A stretch of DNA of 64,000 nt, from contig CBDDFS010000002.1 of the NCBI GenBank assembly GCA_965227255.1, forward strand, positions 1,488,001-1,552,000, read 5' to 3'. This DNA comes from CBDDFS01 sp965227255. Its GTDB lineage: Bacteria; Bacteroidota; Bacteroidia; Flavobacteriales_E; Vicingaceae. Below the pieces are notes generated by a model that saw only the letters and a list, made by a program, of their open reading frames with translations, was not told the origin of the DNA and did not search any database. Of the stretch, positions 33,699 through 45,100 are shown one piece after another. Position 1 is the stretch's first letter. The number at the start of each line of letters is the position of its first letter. The translations under genes and the position numbers were made by a program.

Positions 33699-34595
33699 AT
33701 GCGAATCACTGTATTATTCTCCATTATTTTTCTTTTCAGCTCAGTTTATGGGCAAAAGAATAAAAAGTATGATCTGAGATGGAAACTCAATGCTGATGAG
33801 GTTCTGGCTTATCAAACTGTCATGAATGAGGTGGATACCAACAAGGTCCACTGGAATTTTTCTTCCTTTTCCAATTCTATCAATTCCGGTGATGAAAAGC
33901 CTTTTGGCAATCGGGATTTAATGCGCCAAATGAATGACTATATAGATGAAGTAGAGTTGGTAACATATCTATATCCCGGAAAGAATGATATGATAAACAT
34001 TGTTATGAAGGCCATAGCCAAAGACTCATTGACCGACAGTTCATTAAAGAATCTGGGTTCGGAGAGTGTGGTTGCGAACGTCATGAGTCAGACCATTGAG
34101 ATGAGCGATGGAGTCATGCTCCGAGGATCGGTATATGAAAGCGGTGCTATCTCGAGCTTCTGGGTCAAAAGTGCCCAAAAAAACCTAATCGCCATGTTCT
34201 TTGAGTTGCCTAATGAACCTGTTTCCATTAATGAAGAATGGTCTTTGGAACTAAATTTTGTTGCCAATGATCAGGGCTTTGAATGTGATACATCATCTAA
34301 ATTAAATAAGGTGAAATTGAAAGAAGTGAAAAAGGAAAATGGGAAGTCCATTGCCGTGCTTGAATATGATATTGTGGAATACGTAAATGGAGTTTTTCAT
34401 ATGCCTGCAATGCTCGCCAATGGAGAACCTGAGCGACCAACCATGATGCTATTTCGTCATCAGGCTATCGCTGAATTCAATATGACAGATGGCAGATGGA
34501 AGTCATATGAAGGTGTATCCCTGTTAGAAGCTACCGGAATTATGAATGCATACACTCAAAAGAAATTTTCCTTAATTCCTGTCGTTAACAAATAG
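33699..34595 (+). CDS. Hypothetical secreted protein
   Basis: A 298-residue protein with a signal peptide (MRITVLFSIIFLFSSVYGQK). The mature part begins YDLRWKLNADEVLAYQTVMNEVD, a pattern seen in secreted Bacteroidota proteins of the kind where a lipid-like or ligand-binding beta domain is expected, and contains LGSESVVANVMSQTIEMSDGVMLRGSVYESG. No motif gives a function. It lies 25 nt before the GldL-like gene in the same direction. Confidence 0.65.
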   Translation: MRITVLFSIIFLFSSVYGQKNKKYDLRWKLNADEVLAYQTVMNEVDTNKVHWNFSSFSNSINSGDEKPFGNRDLMRQMNDYIDEVELVTYLYPGKNDMINIVMKAIAKDSLTDSSLKNLGSESVVANVMSQTIEMSDGVMLRGSVYESGAISSFWVKSAQKNLIAMFFELPNEPVSINEEWSLELNFVANDQGFECDTSSKLNKVKLKEVKKENGKSIAVLEYDIVEYVNGVFHMPAMLANGEPERPTMMLFRHQAIAEFNMTDGRWKSYEGVSLLEATGIMNAYTQKKFSLIPVVNK

Positions 34596-34619
34596 TCAAG
34601 AATTTGAACATCGATTTTT

Positions 34620-35111
34620 ATGAAAAGACTTGAATTAATTTTACTGGCAATCTGGGTTTTATCCATTGCCTTTAAATTCTCAGAAATTCCGGGTTCAGCT
34701 ATTCTGCTTTCAGTAAGTACCATGTCTCTTGCGGCAGCTTATGCCTTCGCTTTTCGTGGTTACATAGAGATCTTTGCCGGACTTGATCTTGTCGAAGAAA
34801 ATGAATCTACAATGGCGGCTTTTGTGGGTCGATTAACGTCTATGGCTCTTGCCGTGGCATTGGTTGGAATATTATTCAAACTACAACATTGGCCAGGAGC
34901 AAGAATCATGTTGACCGTAGGCGCATTGACACTAACCGGCACACTTGTAATGTCATTTACGAAGATGCAAATTGATTTCTTTAAAGGTTTGCTTTTACGG
35001 AGCTTGATTTTCGCGACCATTGCATGGTCGATGTTGGCCCTTTCTCCAAAAGTGGAAATGGACGGCGAAAAAGAAGGTATCCCAATTGATCAAATAGATG
35101 ATCTTCCGTAG
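34620..35111 (+). CDS. GldL-related four-helix membrane protein
   Basis: A 163-residue protein with four predicted membrane helices in two similar halves. Half 1 has AFKFSEIPGSAILLSVST and half 2 has GILFKLQHWPGARIMLTVG; the second contains the FKxxHWPGA motif known from the N-terminal helices of the gliding/T9SS motor subunit GldL. The long cytoplasmic C-terminal part of GldL is missing, and the chain ends in a short acidic tail. It may be a stand-alone member of the wider GldL-like membrane family. It is followed 6 nt later by another membrane protein gene. Confidence 0.65.
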   Translation: MKRLELILLAIWVLSIAFKFSEIPGSAILLSVSTMSLAAAYAFAFRGYIEIFAGLDLVEENESTMAAFVGRLTSMALAVALVGILFKLQHWPGARIMLTVGALTLTGTLVMSFTKMQIDFFKGLLLRSLIFATIAWSMLALSPKVEMDGEKEGIPIDQIDDLP

Positions 35112-35117
35112 ACCACG

Positions 35118-35594
35118 ATGGATTGGACAATAAATTTCCGCGGCATCAGGCTTGAATTGGACTACACGAGGATAATATCGGGTCTACTGATATTATTCAT
35201 TTTGATCTTTTGGATTCCCGGCATGATATCAGCGATACTTGATGTACAAAGAGACTATTTGATCAATGCTCTGGCCATGTTCAGTATTTTATTGCTTCCT
35301 CTTATTACGTCCACAATGGTATTCAGACCAAAGGAAAGATTAGAACATAACTTCATTCTTTACGTCGCAAATATTGCGTCCCTGGCTTTCTATACTTTTA
35401 TTTCTTTTATCGTTATTATGTCTGTCAATGGCATTCTCGGGATGACAGTATTTACCGTTTTTATTTTGCTCATGATTTTAAGCTTCTCCGGTGTTATAAA
35501 TACTTATAAATCAACGGGTTTGGTGAATACTATAACCTTGATATACAGTCTTTTGATCTTATACATTCAATTTAGCAATGGATTTATGCGTTAG
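35118..35594 (+). CDS. Hypothetical membrane protein, about five transmembrane helices
   Basis: A 158-residue, very hydrophobic protein starting MDWTINFRGIRLELD and then crossing the membrane about five times (GLLILFILIFWIPGMI, ALAMFSILLLPLI, FILYVANIASLAFYTFISF, FTVFILLMILSFSGVI, ITLIYSLLILYIQF). No recognised family. It sits 6 nt after the GldL-like gene and 12 nt before the caspase-like gene, so the three are almost certainly one transcript. Confidence 0.68.
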   Translation: MDWTINFRGIRLELDYTRIISGLLILFILIFWIPGMISAILDVQRDYLINALAMFSILLLPLITSTMVFRPKERLEHNFILYVANIASLAFYTFISFIVIMSVNGILGMTVFTVFILLMILSFSGVINTYKSTGLVNTITLIYSLLILYIQFSNGFMR

Positions 35595-35606
35595 TGTATA
35601 AAAAGC

Positions 35607-36365
35607 ATGAGAAATTCACATCTCTTCACCTTACTCTTCCTACTTGTAGGTTTCAATTTGTCCGCCCAGAAGACAATCCATGTTTTTGTAGCTCTCTGTG
35701 ACAATGAAAATCAAGGCATTGTTCCTGTACCGGCAAGTCTGGGTAATGGGGAGGATGCCGATAATAATCTATACTGGGGTGCAGCTTATGGCGTGAAGAC
35801 ATATTTTAATAATTCTTCTGATTGGAAGCTTGTGAAAACTGTTGAAACCAAAAGCGATATTTTAATGGAAAGAATCTTGTTCAAGCATAAGTCAAAGGAT
35901 GTTTATTTACTGGCAGAAGCTTATCGAGGTGATCGAATTAAAAAATGCATCGAAGATTTTTCACTTGCCGCAAATGGGCAGGGAAAGAATAAAATTGAGT
36001 ACGATAATTTGGTCATAGGCTTTGATGGTGAGTCTGATTTATTATGTTATGTAGGTCATGATGGACTTATGGAATTCTCAATTAATCCTTCGTTTAAAAC
36101 TCAAAATCATAAGAAGGATGTAATGATTCTGGCATGTTATAGCAAGGAGTTTTTTAGCCCGGTAATGAAAGAAGCGAATGCAAATCCATTGCTCTGGACA
36201 ACTCATCTCATGGCTCCGGAAGCCTACTCACTAAAGGCTGCCATAGACGGATGGATCATTGACGAAACAGGGGATAAGATAGAGGAAAGAGCTGCACAGT
36301 CATATAATGCTTATCAGAAATGTGGCATCAAAGGAGCGAGGAACTTATTCGCAACCGGCTATTAA
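35607..36365 (+). CDS. Secreted caspase-like (clan CD) protein
   Basis: A 252-residue protein with a signal peptide (HLFTLLFLLVGFNLSAQK). Two hydrophobic strands ending in the clan CD catalytic pair are visible: LLCYVGHDGL (His about 151, followed by D-G) and, 30 residues later, DVMILACYSKEFF (Cys about 175). The order strand-His-x-Gly then strand-Ala-Cys is that of caspase-like, legumain-like and CHAT peptidases. The later stretch LMAPEAYSLKAAIDGWI also recalls CHAT proteins. The family assignment is by eye and the substrate unknown. It lies in the middle of a plus-strand envelope cluster. Confidence 0.6.
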   Translation: MRNSHLFTLLFLLVGFNLSAQKTIHVFVALCDNENQGIVPVPASLGNGEDADNNLYWGAAYGVKTYFNNSSDWKLVKTVETKSDILMERILFKHKSKDVYLLAEAYRGDRIKKCIEDFSLAANGQGKNKIEYDNLVIGFDGESDLLCYVGHDGLMEFSINPSFKTQNHKKDVMILACYSKEFFSPVMKEANANPLLWTTHLMAPEAYSLKAAIDGWIIDETGDKIEERAAQSYNAYQKCGIKGARNLFATGY

Positions 36366-36439
36366 AAACTTCTTCTTTTTTTCTGATATAAATCGTTTTT
36401 ATATATACTTCAAACGTTATATTTGTTTTTGTGACGGCT

Positions 36440-37096
36440 ATGGATAAAATGAAAATCCCTTTTTTCATTAGTGGGATAGGTGCATGCTTAATTTCCTACG
36501 CACAGGTGGATGTCAAATCAGTGAGTTTGCGAGATCCTGAGATGAACATCATGTATGCAGGAATTGAAAATCATGTGAAGATAGATGGACTCGTGCTTGA
36601 TAATACAGTTCATTTGGTTTCTTCAAGAGGAGAGGTGGTTCCAAATACCAACGGTGGTAATTCAGACTTTTATTTAGAATACAATCAGGTGAGGAAAGAT
36701 ACACTTCGTCTCTTTCAGGGCGACCGTCTACTTTTTGAAGAGCCATATGAAGTTCGAACCATTCCCGATCCCGTTGCTCGTCTTGGTGAGATCAAAACGA
36801 ATTCTGCCTCTGTGAACCAGATTTTAGGGGATCCAGTCGTTCATATAGTGATTGACGATTGCTATTGGGATCATGAATACACCTTCAAATCATTTGATAT
36901 GAAATTGATCGATGCTTCCGGAAACATAATTCTCAGCAGAGATGACATTGAAGGCGTTGAAATTCCAACGGATATTCAAAAGGAGATCAAGGAATTGCAT
37001 CATGGAGATGCCGTACTTATCAAGAATATTATCGCTTATTGCCCTTCATGCCCGGGCAAGGTCATGTCACCCATTTCCATCACCATCAAGGACTGA
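36440..37096 (+). CDS. Secreted protein built of GldM C-terminal domains
   Basis: A 218-residue protein with a signal peptide (KIPFFISGIGACLISYAQ) and two domains. The first (about 20-105) matches the third domain of GldM (MNIMYAGIENHVKIDGLV). The second (about 106-218) matches the GldM C-terminal domain, starting from YEVRTIPDPVARLGE and including YTFKSFDMKLIDASGN, ELHHGDAVLIKNIIAY and PISITIKD. The GldM membrane helix and first two periplasmic domains are absent. In GldM these domains contact outer-membrane parts of the T9SS motor. A GTG at 36431 is a possible earlier start, but the ATG at 36440 is preferred. Confidence 0.75.
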   Translation: MDKMKIPFFISGIGACLISYAQVDVKSVSLRDPEMNIMYAGIENHVKIDGLVLDNTVHLVSSRGEVVPNTNGGNSDFYLEYNQVRKDTLRLFQGDRLLFEEPYEVRTIPDPVARLGEIKTNSASVNQILGDPVVHIVIDDCYWDHEYTFKSFDMKLIDASGNIILSRDDIEGVEIPTDIQKEIKELHHGDAVLIKNIIAYCPSCPGKVMSPISITIKD

Positions 37097-37099
37097 TTT

Positions 37100-37774
37100 T
37101 TAGTCAATCAGAAGAATTTCCTGCTTTCTATTTTCGTGTAGTCGAAGAAGAGAGAAGTCAAAAGGTGTCCACAAACAACAGGGTAGTCCACTTTCATAGA
37201 AACATCTATTAACCCATGAATTGCAGGTATTGCGAAATGAATATCTGCCTAATGCTTCATAGAATTCGTCATTATCTCCATATGATTCGGACAACAGACT
37301 GATGCTATCGCCTTTAAACAACTTAAAATTTCTGGTTATATATTGATTCACAGAAAGGAGTTGCTCAGAGTCAAGCGGCACACTGATCCAGTCTTCTTTT
37401 TTTTCAGGGTATCGATAAACGTGTATCAAAGTGTTGTTTTTGAGAAAGGCCGCATTGAAGGCCGTGGAAAAGGTCAGATCTCCCCAGGTTGGAGTATTGA
37501 GATAGAAGTTTTTCTCACCCCAGCCGAATGAATAATATTCGTCTGCATCCTTTTTATGTATTCTCTTAGCCAGGCCAGGACTTAGATCCCGTTTATTTAA
37601 GATGATCTCCAGATGTACTCCGTTGCTTGACAAATAGATTTCTTCAGTTGGAAGGCCTGGCTCATCTGTATTCTGAGGTATAAAGGAAAGGATCAGGGCA
37701 ATGATCAAATAGAGAATGGGAATTGATAAAACAACACCCGAAGTCCAGATAAAATATTTAAGGATTTTTTTCAA
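37100..37774 (-). CDS. DUF2459 (TIGR02117) family membrane-anchored protein
   Basis: A 224-residue protein with an N-terminal membrane anchor (about 8-32) and a domain of the DUF2459/TIGR02117 type: YLSSNGVHLEIILN, YYSFGWGEKNFYLNTPTW, and a Cys motif NTCNSWVNRCFYESGLPC near the C-terminus. The conserved His and Cys suggest an NlpC/P60-like cysteine peptidase fold, but activity has not been shown to my knowledge. It converges on the GldM-like gene with a 3-bp gap and is followed upstream by a 7-bp-period repeat tract. Confidence 0.82.
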   Translation of the reverse strand: MKKILKYFIWTSGVVLSIPILYLIIALILSFIPQNTDEPGLPTEEIYLSSNGVHLEIILNKRDLSPGLAKRIHKKDADEYYSFGWGEKNFYLNTPTWGDLTFSTAFNAAFLKNNTLIHVYRYPEKKEDWISVPLDSEQLLSVNQYITRNFKLFKGDSISLLSESYGDNDEFYEALGRYSFRNTCNSWVNRCFYESGLPCCLWTPFDFSLLRLHENRKQEILLID

Positions 37775-37816
37775 TTAACACGAAGATAGATTTTAGCTAA
37801 GTAATTGATGATATAA

Positions 37817-38531
<715 letters not shown>

Positions 38532-38860
38532 TATTGGATTTAATTTTTCAAGGAAAAAACATATATAAGGTCAGAAGAAAAAAGAAAAAAGTCAAAAGTC
38601 AATAGAAATCACATCAATCATTAAACATCGAACATCAAACATCAAACATCGAACACCAAACACCAAACATCAAACACCAAACATCAAACATCAAACATCA
38701 AACATCTTTTCATAAGCCTAATACATATACGTTCTTCCGTATCTCAAAATTGTCTCTTCCTGGAATTGAAATCAAATTAACCAAAGAGACAATAAAGCTT
38801 TTAAAAATGGATTTCCTTAGTTTTATAGCTTTACCATTCATTCGAATTCAGAGCAAATAG
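38532..38860. repeat. Intergenic region with a 12-unit heptanucleotide tract (38624-38706)
   Basis: Between diverging genes. At 38571-38605 are two rough GTCAGAAGAAAAAA-type units. From 38624 to 38706 about twelve AACATCA / AACACCA / AACATCG units run in perfect 7-bp register. The remaining 150 bp before the AsmA gene contains a plausible but weak promoter (TAGCTTTA near 38827) and no gene. Confidence 0.9.
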
Positions 38861-41800
38861 ATGGCCAAAAATTCTAAAATTCTAAAACTGCTTAAGCGCC
38901 TAATAATCTGGCTCTTACTGATGCCTCTTGTGCTCGTAAGTGCTATCATATTGATCATTTATTTTAAGCAGGACGCCATTGTTCAAAGTCAATTGGCGAC
39001 TATGAACAAGGGACACCAGGGTTTACTTAAGGCAGGTGATACTCATTTGGCACCCTTTGAAAATTTTCCTGATGTTTCTTTCAAAATTGATGACGTTCGA
39101 ATTTATGAGGACAAAATGGACACCACCAAAGTCATTCTGGATGTTAAAGACATCTATCTAGGTTTTAACTTGATGGATATTTTGGAAGGTAATTACGATT
39201 TACATTCCTTAATCGTTGAAGATGGATACTTCAACATAGTATTACATGAAGATGGTACCAATAATTTACAAAATGCATTGGCAACTACTGATGAGGGGGA
39301 TGAGAGTGAAGAGATTAAGATTCATTTGCAGTCAGTTCGACTAAAGAATCTAGACCTACATAAATACGATGAAGCCACGAAAGTGGATGTTGAAACTTAT
39401 CTCTTTTATGCCGATGGTGGTTTTGAAACAGGCGAGGAGCAAATCAATGCGCACATCGATACGGATTTTAAGCTTGACATTTATAACGATGGTGATACCA
39501 CCTACATTCACGATAAATACTTTGAGTTTCATACCGATATTCACATCAATGGTGAAACGGGTATCATTGACTTTGAACCATCCGGCATCGTCATGGAACA
39601 TGGGGAGTTTCAAATCGAAGGAATGATCGACACCAAGAATGATCTGAGCGTTGATTTCGAGGTGAGCGGAACAAAACCGAATTTTGACATGCTCATTGCC
39701 TTCGCGCCGCATGACGTTATTCCGGTTCTAGAACGATATAGAAATGCCGGCAATATTTACTTCAATGCTAAAGTAGATGGACCCACAATTCATGGCCAAA
39801 CACCATCTATTGATGTTCAATTTGGTGCCAGTGAAGCCTTCCTGGAAAACATAGAAAAATCACTGATTGTAGATGATATGGGCTTTACAGGTCACTTTTC
39901 CACTGGCTCAGAAAATACTCTTGAAACCATGGAATTCTCCCTGGTCAACATGACGGCAAATCTCGATAAAGGGGAATTTGTAGGTGCCATATACGTGACC
40001 AACTTTGAGCATCCGGATGTGAAAATGGAGCTGGACTCCGACTTTGATGTTGAGTTTTTGGTGGAGTTTTTGAATTTGGATGCCATTGAAGATCCGTCAG
40101 GAGAAGTGGAAATGCACATGAAATTCCATGATGTTATTGATTTGGATAATCCGGAATTGGCTTTGAAGGATTTGAACAAGGCATACTTCAGTGATTTTAA
40201 GGTGAACAATCTGCATTTTGTTTCAACTGACTTTCCGGCTCCTCTTGAAAACTTAAACCTGCATGTGATCATGAATGGAAAACAAGCAGATGTGCGCTTG
40301 TTTGACGTTCAGTTGGGAAATACGGACTTGCAAGTCAATGGTTATTTATCAGATTTACCTGCAGTTGTGCATCATACTGACATACCGGTAACAGCTCATT
40401 TGGAAGTGGAATCTAAAATGCTGGATCTGGCTGAACTGACGAATTATTCCGAAGAGGACAGCACGGGAATTAATGAACAAATCGAAGATCTGAGTGTGGG
40501 TTTTTCGTTTAATTCTTCGGCTAAAGCATTTACCGAATCCAAATACTTGCCAATCGGAGAGTTCTTTATCGATAACCTGCATGCCCAATTAAAACATTAC
40601 CCACATGAGTTGCATGATTTTCATGCCGACATTTTGATTGATGAACATGACCTTAGAATCGTTGACTTTACAGGTCATATTGATCAGTCAGATTTTCATT
40701 TTGATGGCCTTATTCACGACTATGAATTCTGGATGCAACCTGAATTGAACGGAGATGTTGACCTCGATATTTCCCTTCATTCTGATATGTTAAAACTCGA
40801 GGATGTATTTTCCTATCAGGGTGAAAATTATGTGCCCGAAGATTACCGTCACGAAGAGTTGGATAACCTTGAGCTGCATGTGAATTCGAGCTTCCATTAT
40901 AAGAACTCGTACTTACATTCTGTGGATGTGGATCTCGACAAATTAACCGCCAAAATGAAGTTGCACCCCATGCGCTTTGAGGATTTTAATGGACGGATTC
41001 ATTTTGAAGATGAACATTTGATGCTGCAGAAGTTTCATGGAAAAATGGGCAGAACAGTTTTCGATGTAAACATGAATTATTACCTGGGTGATGATCCTTC
41101 AATTAAAAAGCGTGACAATTACCTGGGCTTGACAGCCAATTACATTGATTTGGATCAATTGTCAAATTTCAACCTTGAACCTCCTACGAGTGATGTTAAC
41201 TCCCAGAAGACAGAGAAAAAATCGACAGAAGACGTAGCTGCTCATTCCGAAGCATTTAACATTTATGAGTTGCCATTTACGGACATGAAGTTTGATGTAG
41301 ACATTGCTCACTTTATTAATCATCGCATTGATATTCAAAATATTCATGCCAGAATGAGAACAACGGAGAACCACTACCTGTACATCGATACCTTAAGCAT
41401 GAATATGGCGGGTGGATCTGTGGCCATGTCGGGTTACTTTAATGGAAGCGATCCGAAACATATATATGTGAAGCCCAACCTTCATGTAAATGACGTTGAT
41501 ATTGATAAGTTGCTCTTTAAATTTGAAAACTTCGGACAAGATGCATTAGTTTCCGATAATCTGCATGGAAAACTCACCACACATACAACTGGAAATATTC
41601 GCGTATACCCTGATATGGTGCCGGATCTGGATCAATCCGAAATTCATATGGATGTTCTTGTCTTGAATGGACGTTTAGTAAATTATGAACCCATGCAATT
41701 GCTTTCGGACTACTTCGGAGATAAGGATTTAAACAACTTGAGATTTGATACCCTTGAAAACCATATTGACATTACAAATGGCTTAATGACTATTCCAAAG

Positions 41801-42082
41801 ATGAACATTGAAACAACCATTGGACATATGGAGTTTTCTGGAACTCAAAGCATGAATGATGAGGTTGAATATTACGTGAGAATCCCCTGGAAAATGATTC
41901 GCGAAGGAGCACGCTACAAGCTTTTTGGAGATAAGAAAACCAAGGATGGTGAGACCGGAGACGATGATATCATCGAAGTTGACCCGAATAAAAAAGTTCG
42001 CTATCTGAATCTTAAAATTTACGGAACAATAGACGATTACAAGATCCGAACCGGAAAAGACAAAAAGAAGAAGACATCTTAG
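38861..42082 (+). CDS. AsmA-family envelope protein
   Basis: A 1073-residue protein with an N-terminal membrane anchor (about 12-36, LLLMPLVLVSAIILIIYF) and then a very long chain of beta strands in the periplasm, typical of AsmA/TamB-like proteins that may move lipids between membranes. The AsmA start is seen in FPDVSFKIDDVRIYED and GNYDLHSLIVEDGYFNIVLHEDGTNNL. The C-terminal region (LNIKYGTI-like: VRYLNLKIYGTIDDYKI) matches the AsmA-like C-terminal region. The chain is rich in His and acidic residues. Its TAG stop codon is the first part of a 7-bp repeat tract. Confidence 0.88.
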   Translation: MAKNSKILKLLKRLIIWLLLMPLVLVSAIILIIYFKQDAIVQSQLATMNKGHQGLLKAGDTHLAPFENFPDVSFKIDDVRIYEDKMDTTKVILDVKDIYLGFNLMDILEGNYDLHSLIVEDGYFNIVLHEDGTNNLQNALATTDEGDESEEIKIHLQSVRLKNLDLHKYDEATKVDVETYLFYADGGFETGEEQINAHIDTDFKLDIYNDGDTTYIHDKYFEFHTDIHINGETGIIDFEPSGIVMEHGEFQIEGMIDTKNDLSVDFEVSGTKPNFDMLIAFAPHDVIPVLERYRNAGNIYFNAKVDGPTIHGQTPSIDVQFGASEAFLENIEKSLIVDDMGFTGHFSTGSENTLETMEFSLVNMTANLDKGEFVGAIYVTNFEHPDVKMELDSDFDVEFLVEFLNLDAIEDPSGEVEMHMKFHDVIDLDNPELALKDLNKAYFSDFKVNNLHFVSTDFPAPLENLNLHVIMNGKQADVRLFDVQLGNTDLQVNGYLSDLPAVVHHTDIPVTAHLEVESKMLDLAELTNYSEEDSTGINEQIEDLSVGFSFNSSAKAFTESKYLPIGEFFIDNLHAQLKHYPHELHDFHADILIDEHDLRIVDFTGHIDQSDFHFDGLIHDYEFWMQPELNGDVDLDISLHSDMLKLEDVFSYQGENYVPEDYRHEELDNLELHVNSSFHYKNSYLHSVDVDLDKLTAKMKLHPMRFEDFNGRIHFEDEHLMLQKFHGKMGRTVFDVNMNYYLGDDPSIKKRDNYLGLTANYIDLDQLSNFNLEPPTSDVNSQKTEKKSTEDVAAHSEAFNIYELPFTDMKFDVDIAHFINHRIDIQNIHARMRTTENHYLYIDTLSMNMAGGSVAMSGYFNGSDPKHIYVKPNLHVNDVDIDKLLFKFENFGQDALVSDNLHGKLTTHTTGNIRVYPDMVPDLDQSEIHMDVLVLNGRLVNYEPMQLLSDYFGDKDLNNLRFDTLENHIDITNGLMTIPKMNIETTIGHMEFSGTQSMNDEVEYYVRIPWKMIREGARYKLFGDKKTKDGETGDDDIIEVDPNKKVRYLNLKIYGTIDDYKIRTGKDKKKKTS

Positions 42083-42120
42083 ATCATAGATCATGCATCA
42101 TAGATCATAGATCATAAATC
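42080..42120. repeat. Heptanucleotide tract, six units (TAGATCA)
   Basis: TAGATCA, TAGATCA, TGCATCA, TAGATCA, TAGATCA and TAAATCC follow one another. The first three bases are the stop codon of the AsmA-like gene. Confidence 0.9.
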
Positions 42121-42178
42121 CGTCCCATATACGTTCTTTGTTATATATTTAATGTTCCGTTCATTTTAAAATAATCTC

Positions 42179-45100
42179 ATGAAAATCCTAAGGCAGCTTA
42201 TTCTAGGAGCTCTACTAGTCAACTTTATTTCCTGTGGTGATAAAACACCACAAATGGAGGAGGTGGATCCCGCATACACGGCCTATGTCCAGGCCTTCAC
42301 TTCTGGTATGGTCTCAAACCGTGATGTTATAATCATCAGACTTACATCCTCTGTATCAGGAGGGAAATACGAATTGAATCAACCTATTGAAGATGATCTG
42401 TTTGATTTTAGTCCGGGTATTGATGGAACGGCATACCTGATAGACGACCAGACCATTGAATTTCGTCCGGATGAAATGCTACCCTCCGATCAATTCTACA
42501 AAGTTGACTTTGAATTGAGCGAAGTAATGGAGGTTCCGGAGGAGTATGAAACGTTTACATTTTCTTTCCAGGTCATTAAACAAGCCGTTTTCATCAGTTT
42601 CACCGGAATGAAACCTTATGATGATGAAGATCTGACATTGCAGAAAGTGGAGGGGACAATACAAACGGCCGACTATGCGGATGCAGAGGTTTTTGAAAGT
42701 ATCTATGAAGCAACACAAGAGGGTGATGACAGAAGTTTGAGCTGGACGCATTCGGAAGACGGACGAAGTCATTCATTTGTGATTGACAGCGTGGACAGAA
42801 AAGAAGAAAGGTCTGAGGTCATGCTGGCATGGGATGGAGATGATCTTGATATAGATGAAGGAGAAGAATCCTTTAGTATTCCACCTCTGGGAGAATTTTC
42901 AGTCATGAACATTCATGTTGTTCAGGAACCAAATCAACGCATCGAAGTACATTTCTCCGACCCTTTAAAGAAGGATCAAAACCTGGAAGGACTGATCTAC
43001 CTTACCTCGAATCAGGAGATACGTACTGTGATAGAAAGCAATGTGGTTTACGTCTATCCTAAGCGAAAGTTGGTTGGTGAAAATACCGTAGTGATTGAAG
43101 AGTACATCGTTAACAGCCTGGGATATCAGCTTATGGAAGGCAAAAGATTGGCCTTGTCATTTACAAGTCATAAACCGGCCGTAGAGCTGGTGGGTAAAGG
43201 AGTCATTGTTCCGAATTCCAATGGAGTAATTCTGCCATTCAAGGCTGTGAATCTTTCTTCCGTCGACTACAGAATTGTTAAGATATATGAGAACAACATC
43301 ACTCAATTCCTTCAGGATAATCAACTTGACGGAAATGAAATGCTAAGAAGAGTGGGAAGACTTGTGAAGAAAGGTAGTATGAACCTAACAAGCAAGACAA
43401 GCATAAACTATTCAAACTGGAACACCTTTTACCTCGATATTTCAGATTATGTAAAAACGGATCCCGGAGCCATTTACAGGGTATCTCTTAGCTTCAGGCC
43501 GTCTCAATCACTTTATTCATGTGATCCTAAGGTTAAAGATACAGAGGCATCTACGTCTGATCTGGTTGATCCTGAATTTGCTCAATATGACAAGCCGGTA
43601 GGAAGATATTATTACTATGACGACTATTACTACGAGTATAACTCTGATTATAACTGGAGCGAAAGAGAGAATCCTTGTCATATATCGTATTATCTAAGGG
43701 GCAATACTGTTGTAAGTAGAAACATACTTTCATCCGATCTTGGTATCATAGCCAAAAGCGGAGGTGATGGTGTTTTGCACGCCTTTGTTACAGATTTGAA
43801 AACCTCTGAGCCTATCTCCGGAGTAAACGTAGAACTGTATAATTATCAGCAGCAATTAATCACATCCGGCGGAACGGATGGCGGTGGTATGGCTGTGCTG
43901 AATCTCGAAGATCAGGTTCCTTTCCTCATGATCGCAAAACTGGATGATCAGAGAGGTTATCTCAGACTCGATGACGCTAGCAGTCGATCTGTTTCTATGT
44001 TCAATGTCGGAGGAAAAAAGGTTAATCAGGGGTTGAAAGGATTCATCTACGGAGAAAGAGGAGTATGGAGACCAGGCGACAGTATTTTCCTCAGTTTTAT
44101 TTTGGAAGATAAATTCAAGGCCGTGCCAACGGGTCATCCTGTTGTGATGAAGTTATATACTCCGGAAAACAAATTGTATAGAACAAAAATCCAAACAAGT
44201 TCGGTCAATGGTTTTTATGATTTCCGAACCAAGACGGATATGGAAGCTCCTACCGGTAACTGGACGGCTAAGGTTAAAATCGGTGGTTCTGAATTTACCA
44301 AGAGAGTGAGAATTGAAGCCATCAAACCCAACCGACTTAAAATTCAGTTGGACTTTGGAGATGATCTGCTGGTGAAAAGTCAGACCATTAACGGACACCT
44401 GAATTCTAGATGGCTTCACGGCGCAAAGGCGGGGAATCTGAAAGCTGATATTAATATGACGATCAGAAAAACCAAGACAACATTTAAAGATTTTCCGGAT
44501 TTCTATTTCGATGACCCTTCAGTTGACTTTGATGCTGATGAGGAATTAGTTTATGACGGAGTTGTGAATGCCGATGGTGATGCACATTTTTCTCCTCGAA
44601 TCAATGTAGATGAGGCTCCCGGAATGCTGAATGCACGATTTGTGACAAGGGTATTTGAGAAAGGGGGTGATTTCAGCATAGATAGATACGACATTAAATA
44701 TTCTCCTTTTAAATCGTACGTCGGAGTGAAAGTACCCGAAGGTCAGGGATGGAACGGTGCTATCTATTCCGATGAAAATAATTTGATACCTATTATTACG
44801 GTCGATCAGTATGGTAAACCAGTAAGCCGACAGAATCTTCAGGTTGAAGTATACAAAGTTAGATGGAGATGGTGGTGGGAAAGAGAAGATCGATATGATC
44901 TGGCATATTATGTGGCTAACTCGAGCCAGAATCTGGTTCATCGGGGAACTGTGAATACGACAAACGGACAGGGAAAATATAATATGAACTTCAACAGCAA
45001 TTACTGGGGAAGACACTTCATAAAAGTCACTGATCCTGTTAGTGGTCACAGCACCGGTCAGATCTTCTATCTGGATTATCGAGGATACTGGAGTGATCCG

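Noticed and set aside
39356..39712. Long antisense open frames within the AsmA and A2M genes
   Set aside because: They follow from codon use of the true genes, have no recognisable domains and lack promoters.
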